A stretch of DNA of 64,000 bases from Megaleporinus macrocephalus. Taxonomy: Eukaryota; Chordata; Actinopteri; Characiformes; Anostomidae. Of the stretch, positions 54,930 through 64,000 are shown one piece after another (within the stretch, counting starts at the first letter, position 1; each line of letters begins with the position of its first letter). The stretch is taken from positions 32,172,407 to 32,236,406 of the forward strand of contig CM038728.1 in assembly GCA_021613375.1 (NCBI GenBank), in the 5' to 3' direction. A program made the translations under genes and the position numbers. The notes below the pieces were generated by a model that did not search any database, was not told the origin of the DNA, and saw nothing but the letters and a program-made list of their open reading frames with translations.

Positions 54930-56795
54930 ATAGAGAACTGATCAGATGACTGATTCAGATTCAGAATCATTTACACTGATTCAGGATCAGTTCATCGATG
55001 GCCATGTAGCATCAGATCATTTCAACTGATTCAGAATTCAGATTTAGGATCATCTACAATGATTCAGGATCAGTTCATTTACATTAACTAAGCATCAGCA
55101 CACGGATGGCCATTCAGCCATAAGAGCATTTAAACTGATTCAGGATCATCAGATCAATGAGATTTATTTGGGATTGGTTCCTTTACACTGATTCAGGAGC
55201 AGTTCTTTGATGGTGATTCAGCACCAGATCATTTAAATGGATTCAGAATGAGTGCATTTATTCAGATTCAGGATGTTCAGATGTTCAGTTTATTGACAGT
55301 GATACAGGATCAGATCATTTAAACTGATTCAGAATTCATTCATTCAGATTTAGGACTATCTACAATGATTCAGGATCAGTTCATTTACATAAATTAAGCA
55401 TCAGCTCATTGAGGGTGATTCAGCATAAGATTCTTTAAACTGATTCAGAGTTGGTTCATTTATTCAGATTCAGGATCATCTACAATGTTTCAGGATCAGA
55501 TCAATGAGATCTATTTATTCTTTCACATTGGTTCAGGATCAGTTCATTGACGGTGATTCAGCACCAGATCATTAAAATGGATTCAGAATTAGTTCATTTA
55601 TTCAGATTCAGGATGATGTACAATGATTTAAGATCAGTTTATTGACAATGATACAGGATCAGATCATTTAAACTGATTCATCAATCAACTGAGTTCATTT
55701 ACACTGATCACTAACGTCAATTTAGGATCCGTTTATTTACACTGATTCAGGATCTGTCCAATTACACTGATCCAGGATCTGTTCAATTACACTGATTCAG
55801 GATCTGTTCAATTACACTGATTCAAGATTGGTTCATTTACATTGATTAAGGATCAGTTCACTGATAGTGATTTAGCATGAGTTCATTTAAACTGATTCAG
55901 GATCATCTACAATGTTTCAGGATCAGAGATTGATTTGGGATCAGTTCCTTTACACTGATTCAGGATCTGTTTATTTACGTTAATCAAGAAATAATTCTTT
56001 CACATTGGTTCAGGAGCAGTTCATTTACTATGATTCAGCACCAGATCATTTAAGTGGATTTAAATTCTGAAATAGTTCATTTACACTGATTCAGGATAAT
56101 TTACACCAATTTAGGATCAGTTCAATTACACTGATTCAGGATCAGATCACTTAAACTGATTTAGAATTAGTTCATTAACGCTGATTTAGGATCATTTATG
56201 TCAATTCAGCATCAATTCACTTACACTGATTCAGGATCAGTTAATTTACACTGATTTAGGATCATTTACATCAATTCAGGATTAATTCACTTACACTGAT
56301 TCAGGATCAGATAATTTAAACTGATTCAGAATTAGTTAATTTACACTGATTCAGGATCATTTATGGCAATTCAGGATCAGTTCATATACACTGATTCAGA
56401 ATCAGTTAATTTAAACTGATTCAGAATTACTTAATTTACGCTGATTCAGGATCAGTTCATTAACACTGATTCAGGGTCAGTTCATTTACAGTGATTCAGG
56501 ATCAGCTTATTAATGCTGACTCAGTATGAATTCATTTACACTGATTCAGGATCAGTTGATTTACACTGATTCAGGATCAGCTTATTAATGCTGACTCAGT
56601 ATGAATTCATTTACACTGATTCAGGATCAGTTGATTTACACTGATTCAGGATCAGCTTATTAATGCTGACTCAGTATGAATTCATTTACACTGATTCAGG
56701 ATCAGTTGATTTACACTGATTCAGGATAAGTTGATTTACACTGATTCAGGATCAGATTATTAATGCTGACTCGGTATGAATTCATTTACACAGAC
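54930..56795 (+). repeat. 25-bp minisatellite with emerging 75-bp higher-order unit (about 70 copies)
   Basis: The basic unit is 25 bp, GATTCAGGATCAGTTCATTT then ACACT, with many variants in the left two-thirds (GATTTAGGATC, AGCATCAG, AGAATTAGTTC). From 56501 a 75-bp block including CTTATTAATGCTGACTCAGT repeats at 56501, 56576 and 56651 with near identity. That shows recent homogenisation on the right edge and older, decayed units on the left. Confidence 0.95.
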
Positions 56796-57599
56796 TCAGT
56801 GAGAAAGTGATTGTCATCGATGGCTCTTCCGATGCTCTAAAGCTACAGTTAACCCCAGAGATAGGACTAAAGCCAGCAGCGGACAGTGATGCAAACAACT
56901 GAGCGTGAGATTATTATTATGTACGGGAGTTTAAGCCGTGCTGTGTGTTTAGTGTGCAGTAGCCACTCCGAGCCCAGCTGGTCTCATAAGCAACCAATTA
57001 GTAGCCTATACATTTACAATATTACTCAATTACTCCCAAATGCTATTCTACATTACAAATAACCCAAAACAATCTGATATGATTGCCTGTGTTTTCTTAG
57101 TTAGAAAGAAGAAATTAGTGAATAAGTTAATATATTTGTTTAAATGTTCACAAACGTAAACAGCCAAATAAACTGTGATTAAAAGCCTGCATTTCTAATA
57201 AAGTAACACAACTGAAAGAGAAAAGATGCAGTAAATTATGAGTCTTTCAGGTCGTTGGCGAGTCACAAAGCGAGGCAGACTCGCATATCTGCCAACATTA
57301 GGCTGTTAAAAAAGAGATTTTCTGGATTGTTGGCATATGGCCTTCCCTCAACTCCACGCCTCCATAGTTACCATGTTGGGTAATGTTGGGTAAAGCCATT
57401 TTTGCCACCATGCTCTATGCTGAAGTTGGCCAAGCGTATCTAACAAAGCACATGGTGTTTGCTGATGTGGCTGGAAGCTAAAAATGAGAAGGTGGACCAA
57501 CATTTAGAAGCTTATTCCTTGTTTTGGGGGCTGTTTCATACAATTTTAACATCAAACTGAGTGAAGTGGAGGGATAGTAATACGTGAGGCACTATTTCA
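56796..57599. other. Intergenic sequence
   Basis: Single-copy AT-rich sequence, no recognised feature. Confidence 0.35.
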
Positions 57600-57730
57600 G
57601 CCATTATTTGGTATTATTTGGGTGGAGTATCCTTCTCAGTACTGGAGGGACAATGACATAGTGGTGGTTTGTTAATGTGTGTCGAGTGAATCAGACACAG
57701 CAGTGCAGGGTCAGGGTCATTGGTGCATGC
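57600..57730 (+). mobile_element. Fragment of the foldback-type element
   Basis: GACAATGACATAGTGGTGGT, then GTTAATGTGTGTCGAGTG, then AATCAGACACAGCAGTGC. These are diverged versions of phrases in the inverted-repeat arms at 52740-52795 and 53055-53110. Confidence 0.55.
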
Positions 57731-58434
57731 TCACCTTTGCTCTGGGTTGGGTTGCCAGGCACCATGACACATATAAATGACTAATGGGGAACAGTTTGGG
57801 TGAGAAGGTTAGAAATGTGGAGCCTCGCATCAAAAATCAGATCAAGAACACGGTCGGGTACCTGTGATGACGAGCTCCAGGATTTCTATTGGGCAGTGGA
57901 AGTTGACATTGAGCAAGAACACACAAAAACATAGACTGAGAACCCGTCACTGAGATGCTTCATGTCCACCTGGAAGCTCACCTCTGACCTCGAGCCAGAG
58001 CTGTGTGAAGTTGTGTCAGAGCCACCTAAGGCCGGAGGAGCAGACGTGGGAAGACAGGATGGAGAGAATGCTGTTTGTCAGCCGGAGCTGAAAGTGTGAC
58101 TATATTCCTCCCACTGCACTCAGAAAGCAGAGCGGGGTCGAGCGGGAGGCGAGCCGGGTCAGCGTGGGCTCACACCTATATGATAATGCTAATGTCTGCT
58201 AGCGTTCCTATGGGATTCTAACAGTATGGTAGCGGTAAGCTAACTCAGAATCTCATGAACAACTTTTGTTTGTTGTAGTTTCTTTATATATATTCCATAT
58301 ACTATATCTGAAACTTATAACATACATTATTATATATCTGTTCACGTTTAACAGTGACTCAGTACAGAGTTATAGACATTACAATCAGACCACTGCATTA
58401 AACCCATCTATTCAGTGAAACACCCACATTCACC
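57731..58434. other. Intergenic sequence
   Basis: No gene or repeat recognised. Confidence 0.35.
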
Positions 58435-58989
58435 ACATGATATATATATATATATATATGTACACACATACTAGTGAACACACACACTAGGGGGCAGTGA
58501 AACACCCACATACATACACACTAGTGAACACACACTAGGGGCAGTGAAACACCCTCATACACACACTAGGGTGGAAGTGAAACACCCATACATACACACA
58601 CACACACACACACTAGTGAACACACACACACTAGGGGGCAGTAAAACACCCACATATACACACACACACTAGTGAACATACACACACACTAGAGGGCAGT
58701 GAAACATCCACATGCACACACACACACTAGTGAACACACATACTAGGGGGCAGTGAAACACTCACATATACACCCCCACACTAGGTGCAGTGAAACACCC
58801 ACATATACACACACACACACACACACACAGATACACACACACTAGTGGGCAGTGAAGCACACACACTACTGAACACACACTAGGGGGCAGTAAAACACCC
58901 ACATATACACACACATACTAGAGGGCAGTGAAACAATCACATGCACACACACACACTAGTGAACACACACTAGGTGGCAGTGAGCACCC

Positions 58990-59029
<40 letters not shown>

Positions 59030-59045
59030 GAACACACACACTAGC
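58435..59045 (+). repeat. CA-rich compound minisatellite
   Basis: Irregular units combining (CA)n with CTAGTGAACACACACACTAG and GGGGCAGTGAAACACCCACA. The unit length varies with CA run length. A (TA)n run opens it (58441-58459). Confidence 0.9.
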
Positions 59046-59054
59046 ACACTTGCC

Positions 59055-59154
59055 TGGAGTGATGAGCAGCCCTATCTACAGCCCCCCAGAGAGCAGTTGG
59101 GTGTCTTGCTCAAGGCCACTTCAGTCATGTCCTGTCGCTCTAGGGGTTCAACGG
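59055..59154 (+). mobile_element. Dispersed repeat fragment containing the 43-bp unit's source motif
   Basis: AGAGCAGTTGGGTGTCTTGC, then TCAAGGCCACTTCAGTCATG. This is a single copy of the sequence amplified at 47090-48245, here in the left flank of the second 32-bp array. Confidence 0.75.
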
Positions 59155-59850
59155 AGAATGTCCATCCTGTGTGGTCTGATACTGAACAACTGTCCATCCT
59201 GTGTGGTCTGATACTGAACAACTGCCCATCCTGTGTGGTCTAACACTGAACAACTGCCCATCCTGTGTGGTCTAACACTGAACAACTGCCCATCCTGTGT
59301 GGTCTGATACTGAACAACTGCCCATCCTGTGTGGTCTAACACTGAACAACTGCCCATCCTGTGTGGTCTAACACTGAACAACTGCCCATCCTGTGTGGTC
59401 TAACACTGAACAACTGCCCATCCTGTGTGGTCTGATACTGAACAACTGCCCATCCTGTGTGGTCTGATACTGAACAACTGCCCATCCTGTGTGGTCTAAC
59501 ACTGAACAACTGGCCATCCTGTGTGGTCTGATACTGAACAACTGCCCATCCTGTGTGGTCTGATACTGAACAACTGTCCATCCTGTGTGGTCTGATACTG
59601 AACAACTGCCCATCCTGTGTGGTCTAACACTGAACAACTGCCCATCCTGTGTGGTCTGATACTGAACAACTGCCCATCCTGTGTGGTCTAACACTGAACA
59701 ACTGGCCATCCTGTGTGGTCTGATACTGAACAACTGCCCATCCTGTGTGGTCTGATACTGAACAACTGCCCATCCTGTGTGGTCTGATACTGAACAACTG
59801 TCCATCCCGTGTGGTCTGATACTGAAAAACTGTCCATCCTTCATGGTCTG
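59155..59850 (+). repeat. 32-bp minisatellite, locus 2 (about 22 copies)
   Basis: Same 32-bp unit as 4423-5452 (CATCCTGTGTGGTCTGATAC then TGAACAACTGCC). The private variant TGGTCTAACACTGAAC is interspersed and absent from locus 1. Minus frames of 182, 89, 77 and 76 codons are repeat-derived. Confidence 0.96.
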
Positions 59851-60187
59851 GCACTGTTGCTTCGTCTGCACTGACCAGGTTCCCCTGTTTACCTGCATTC
59901 TAGTCAGTTTACACACTATGGAGCTCCTGCTGTCCAGTGCTTGGTGGAGAGCTTCACCTGCGTGACGCTGACCCTCCCAGAGACCCTGTTTGTTTACTTA
60001 ATCACAGACGTTTCTTCTCCTGCCTCACAAACACTGAGCTGGTTCTCACTGCTACTCTGATCGGACTCTGATTGGACTCAGTTTTCTTTCTTTTTCTCAA
60101 CACTCGTACACAGTCGTAAATCTGATCCTGTTTTTATTACCATTGTACTTGTTTTATTATCCGGTGTGGACCAGAGGAGGACGGGTT
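59851..60187 (+). mobile_element. Dispersed repeat flanking the 32-bp array, copy 2
   Basis: Homologous to 5453-5700 (TGGAGCTCCTGCTGTCCAGT; CACAAACACTGAGCTGGTTC) and extends further to TTATCCGGTGTGGACCAGAG then GAGGACGGGTT. It is interrupted there by a LINE and resumes at about 60801 with CTCCCTGTTTAGTCCGGTTC then CTCTCAAG, the usual continuation of this fish repeat motif. Confidence 0.8.
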
Positions 60188-60791
60188 AATAATAATAATA
60201 ATAATAATAATACTTTATTCTTATATAGTACTACGAGTAGACCAACAGGAAATAGTGAAGAACAGTCAAACTTGAGCAAGATCGTATGCCAGTGAGAAGA
60301 GATAGATTTTAAGATTAGATTTAAATGTGAGGAGGGAATTTGAGTGTTTAAGAGCATTCCAGAGGTGGTGAGCAAGTCTCACCAAAACCGTGAAGGTTAG
60401 ATGGAGGAACTGTAAGTATTCTAGCTGCAGAGGATCTGAGAGAGCGAGAAGGTCTGTAGAAAGAAAAGAGATCAGAGAGGTAGGAAGGAGCGAGATTGTT
60501 AAGAGCTTTGTATGTAAAAAGAAGGATTTTGAACTGTATGGGATATTTAACAGGAAGCCAGTGATGGTGTTGAAGAGCGGGTGTGATATGGTGATGCGAG
60601 TGGGTGTGGGTGAGAAGGTGGACAACAGAGTTCTGGACCAGCTGAAGTTTGTGAATGGAAGAGGAGCTGATGCTGGCTAGAAGGGAGTTACAAAAATCCA
60701 AACAACTGGAAATGAAGGTGTGGATGAGGGTTTCAGCAGCAGACTGAGAGAGGGATGATCAGATTCTGAACAAGAGAGTTGGGTCTAGAAT
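60188..60791 (-). mobile_element. LINE (L2/CR1-like) 3' end, 5'-truncated insertion
   Basis: The minus strand encodes the reverse-transcriptase C-terminus in two frames: MDFCNSLLASI, HKLQLVQNSVVHLLT, HHHWLPVKYPIQFKILLFTY, KALNNLAPSYLSDLF, SRSLRSSAARIL (60348-60701). After a frameshift the fragment ends with ETFKSNLK-like text (FKSNLKIYLFSLAY). The 3' end carries an (ATT)n tail, seen as (AAT)n at 60188-60212. GACGGGTT on one side and GACAGGGTT on the other form a likely target-site duplication. Decayed and inactive. Confidence 0.85.
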
Positions 60792-60800
60792 GACAGGGTT

Positions 60801-62074
60801 CTCCCTGTTTAGTCCGGTTCCTCTCAAGTCACTTGTCTCAAAGCGTGTGGAGGTGTTTGGTAATCAGGAACAGGTCTGATTACATGGGTTATGATATTGT
60901 ATGCCATACTGTTATATATGAACAAAGGCTACTAAGCATGCACGGATTGGAATTGCTGCTGTTTGAGCTACGCTAATGTACTTCGGCAGGTTTGGGCTGA
61001 ACAGCTACTGTTTATTTACTGAATTTAATTCAACAAACCAAAAAAAAAAATCTTAATGTGTTAATAAAAATCGTATAGTACTGAACAGAAGACTGCAGCG
61101 GGGGACGTGTTAAGTTATTTTCACTGAGAAAATCAACACATGATTTGGCCAGAGGGCCGGGGGGGTGGGGGGGGGTCTAGAGGGGGTGTCTGGAATGGTG
61201 TGTGATCCCTCACATCTCTAAATGAGACCCTGAGGGACACACACACACGCATTGAGCAGCACATCAATCACTCACACACAATTACGCTCACTCCGCCGTC
61301 CTCCGCCACATTATCAGTCTCTTACTGTCTGACAGACAATCGTCACCTAATGTGTCGGAGCGCGGCGCCACACGCTCTGACGTTCCCAATGAAAATCAGC
61401 TCCCACTGAACACGAGCCGCTGCACATTTCACCATTTCTCACGTTTACAGATAGCAGTGCTGAAGAATCTCACCCATTAAAACAACATTACTGTAATTCA
61501 GACACACTAAACATCATTTAGAACCAGACAGACGTTCTAATCAGTGAATTCAGTCACTTAGGAAGTGGGATTCCACCAAATTTTCAACATTTCTGCAGAA
61601 TTAAACAGTGAACATGTAAACAGAGTCATTTGGAGTGGTTTAGTGTAAATCACTTTGCTCTAGAGAGAGTCAGAATAGCTCACAGTGGTGGTGATAAACT
61701 GTATAAGGACAGTTTATCAAATGTTAAAACTGGAATATGCTCTTCTATGAACAGCTCTGTGTAAGTGTTTAGAAACTGAGGAGACTGCTGTAGTTCTAAA
61801 AGTCAACTGTTTACCTTGATGTGGGATTTCAGCTGCTCCACGGTTCAGAGTCTTCTTTGTTCTGTTTTTCTTTCCATGATTATCCAGATGTTTGCAGTGG
61901 GTGACCAGTCTGGACTGCAGGCAGGTCAGTTTAGCTCCCGGACTCTTTCACTACAGAGCTGCTGCTGTAATACGAACAGAATGTGGTTAATTGTGCTGCT
62001 TAACTAAACATGCTTTCTCTGAAACAGCTGTCATCTGGATGTTGCTCCAAAACCCGTTTACATTAGCTTAAAAA
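60801..62074. other. Intergenic sequence
   Basis: Opens with the resumed dispersed-repeat tail. Contains a G-rich run (61159-61176), a short AC run (61239-61250), complex CpG-bearing sequence (61330-61440) and an old dispersed repeat (61573-61730). Frame 61816-62007 has no known domain. Confidence 0.4.
61573..61730 (+). mobile_element. Dispersed repeat fragment (CTCACAGTGGTGGTGA family), copy B
   Basis: GTCATTTGGAGTGGTTTAGT then GAATAGCTCACAGTGGTGGT, parallel to 43780-43930. Confidence 0.6.
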
Positions 62075-63345
62075 GGTGCACTATATAGTGAATAGGGTGT
62101 AATTCAAGCACAGCCTAAAACAGTGCACTATATAGTGAATAGGGTGTAATTCAAGTACAGCCTAAATAAGTGCAAAGACTGAAAGTATGTCCTATTCACT
62201 ATATAGTGCACTCCATTAGGCTGTGACTGAATTCCCCCCATTCACTATATAGTGCACTGTTTTAGGCTGTGTCTCAAAGTACATCCTATTCACTATATAG
62301 TGCACTATTTTAGGCTGCATCTAAAAGTATGTCCTATTCACTATATAGTGCACTCCTTTAGGCTGTGATTGAATTCCCCCCATTCACTATATAGTGCACT
62401 GTTTTAGGCTGTGTCTCAAAGTACATCCTATTCACTATATAGTGCACTCCTTTAGGCTGTGATTGAATCCCCCCCCCCCATTCACTATATAGTGCACTGG
62501 TTTAGGCTGCGTCTAAAAGTACATCCTATTCACTATATGGTGCACTATTTTAGGGCTGCGTCTAAAAGTACATCCTATTCACTATTTAGTGCACTGGTTT
62601 AGGCTGCGTCTAAAAGTACATCCTATTCACTATATAGTGCACTATTTTAGGCTGTGTCTGAAAGTACACCCTATTCACTATATAGTGCACTATTTTAGGC
62701 TGCGTCTAAAAGTACATCCGATTCACTATATAGTGCACTGGTTTAGGCTGCGTCTAAAAGTACATCCTATTCACTATATAGTGCACTATTTTAGGCTGTG
62801 TCTGAAAGTACACCCTATTGACTATATAGTGCACTGTTTCAGGCTGTGATTGAATTTCACCCTATGCACTATATAGTGCACTAATTTAGGCTGTAATTGA
62901 ATTTCACCCTATTCACTATATAGTGCACTGTTTCAGGCTGTGATTGAATTTCACCCTATTCACTATATATTGCACTGTTTTAGGCTGTTATTGAATTTCA
63001 CCCTATTCACTATATAGTGCACTATTTCAGGCTGTGATTGAATTTCACCCCATTCACTATATAGTGCACTATTTTAGGCTGTTATTGAATTTCACCCTAT
63101 TCACTATATAGTGCACTGTTTTAGGCTGTGATTGAATTTCACCCTATTCACTATATAGTGCACTGTTTTAGGCTGTGATTGAATTACACCCTATTCACTA
63201 TATAGTGCACTATTTTAGGCTGTGATTGAATTTCACCCTATTCACTATATAGTGTACTGTTTTAGGCTGTGTCTGAAAATACACTCACTATATAGTACAA
63301 CAGTTTAGGCTGGTTCCAAAGGTACACCCTATACACTACAATGCA
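62075..63345 (+). repeat. ~49-bp array built on the palindrome CACTATATAGTG (about 25 copies)
   Basis: Every unit holds the perfect 12-bp palindrome CACTATATAGTG, within ATTCACTATATAGTGCAC then TNTTTTAGGCTGTG. Two unit types differ between palindromes: type A (CTAAAAGTACATCC) and type B (GATTGAATTTCACCC). A and B are mixed in the left half, while from about 62820 nearly all units are B. The first two units (62078-62165) run in the opposite orientation. The motif resembles a fragment of a transposon widespread in fish. Confidence 0.93.
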
Positions 63346-64000
63346 TTATTTTTGTGAGTCTGATGTTTTGTAGTGGTTATATCATGTTGTACTTTGACTT
63401 GATGCTAACTGGTTGGGTTTAAGTAGTCATTATTGGTTAGCTACATTAGCCTCGTAGCTCCAGGGCGAAAACTAAAGAAGCTAACTTCAGACAGCAAACA
63501 TGTCTTGGCTGATCAACTGCGTTTACAGTTGGGAGGCTGGATAAAATGGAAAGAAAATTGTTTTATCTTTTTTAAGGCTCGTGACTTGCACTGAGCATAG
63601 GTTTTGATCCGGCTCTGTGTGAGCCATGTTTTGGCCGAAGGTTTCTGACCGCTTTTGGCCCCCAGGGTCCATCGGTCAGTGATGGAGCAGATGGAGCAGA
63701 GCCCGGGGCACTGACACTCTAACACAGAGAGAGAGCAGAACCACACTGAGAAACAATCTGCACCAATCAGAAGAGAGAGAGAGATGTGAGAGGGAGAGGG
63801 AGAGAGGGGCAGAGAGAGAATCAGTGAAGGAGAAAGTGAGGAAAAAGAGAAGAGTGGAGAAAGAGAGGAGGGGGAGATGAAGTGATATATGAGCTGTATC
63901 TCGGCTGAAAAGCATTCAGCTGTACATCATTATTGCCTTGTACCCTGAAACTACTCACTTCTCTACATTCTAGTTACCAAATAATCCATAATTTCCACTG
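63346..64000. other. Intergenic sequence with GA-rich tract
   Basis: A GA-rich stretch at 63726-63880 gives a serine/leucine-rich minus frame (63676-63915). The minus frame 63513-63746 has no known domain. No gene supported. Confidence 0.45.

Noticed and set aside
59368..59916. 182-codon minus-strand frame as a repeat protein
   Set aside because: Same 32-bp repeat artefact as at 4341-5432.
62589..62849. 86-codon plus-strand frame
   Set aside because: Two-unit period of the ~49-bp palindrome array. Repeat artefact.
63676..63915. 79-codon minus-strand frame
   Set aside because: Derived from the GA-rich tract. Low-complexity S/L text.

Overview
This window looks like a gene-poor stretch of a teleost fish chromosome, not prokaryotic DNA. 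I found no protein-coding gene, no ordinary tRNA or rRNA gene and no CRISPR array that I can support. The fish call rests on transposon relics typical of fish genomes: a V-SINE (DANA/mermaid type), several decayed Tc1/mariner copies, fragments of L2/CR1-like LINEs, and short dispersed pieces common in fish assemblies. Long (TA)n, (TTA)n, (CA)n and (GA)n microsatellites agree. An otophysan fish (characin or catfish type) is a guess, not a demonstration.

The dominant content is tandem repeats. At least 22 separate minisatellite or satellite-like arrays, with units from 12 to 56 bp, occupy by my rough addition about a third of the window. Left to right the main ones are: purine-rich 134-bp higher-order array (1815-2942), 32-bp array (4423-5452), 20-bp SINE-head array (6367-7982), ~370-bp composite repeat with a nested ~33-bp array (10860-14130), 56-bp (14785-15850), 12-bp (16075-16490), degenerate CCAAACC-type (17755-19380), 54/39-bp (20385-21405), 12-bp (22500-23325), second 20-bp SINE-head array (24826-26042), 29-bp (27088-28355), 32/35-bp (30255-30925), ~33-bp (37970-38945), 41-bp (40990-41615), inverted copy of the 29-bp family (42602-43035), another 41-bp (45515-45970), 43/29-bp (47090-48245), 21-bp (49875-51575), 25-bp (54930-56795), CA-rich (58435-59045), second 32-bp array (59155-59850), and ~49-bp CACTATATAGTG array (62075-63345). 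Several are not independent. The 20-bp, 32-bp and 29-bp families each occur at two distant loci. At least three arrays (20-bp, 43-bp, ~49-bp) look like locally amplified pieces of dispersed transposable elements.

Transposons fill part of the remainder. A Tc1 relic on the minus strand (34433-35594) faces a deleted plus-strand copy (35885-36409). A third relic lies at 36632-37530, and a fourth (44324-45464) is split by another DNA transposon. Two near-identical ~505-bp Tc1 deletion derivatives sit in opposite orientations (28438-28942, 53262-53767). A foldback-type element spans 52611-53225. LINE 3' fragments lie at 1-340 and 60188-60791, the second inserted into an older repeat with a likely target-site duplication.

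Between the arrays are complex, low-repeat blocks (about 3490-4420, 9830-10780, 19540-20110, 21580-22330, 33900-34250, 39560-39900, 41700-42360, 51990-52200, 53850-54640). They resemble conserved non-coding elements: single-copy texture, homeodomain or POU-like cores, and no convincing reading frame. If they are conserved, the window is an intergenic regulatory desert near a developmental gene outside it. That is inference. Long open frames on both strands come almost entirely from tandem repeats whose units lack stop codons and should not be annotated as proteins.
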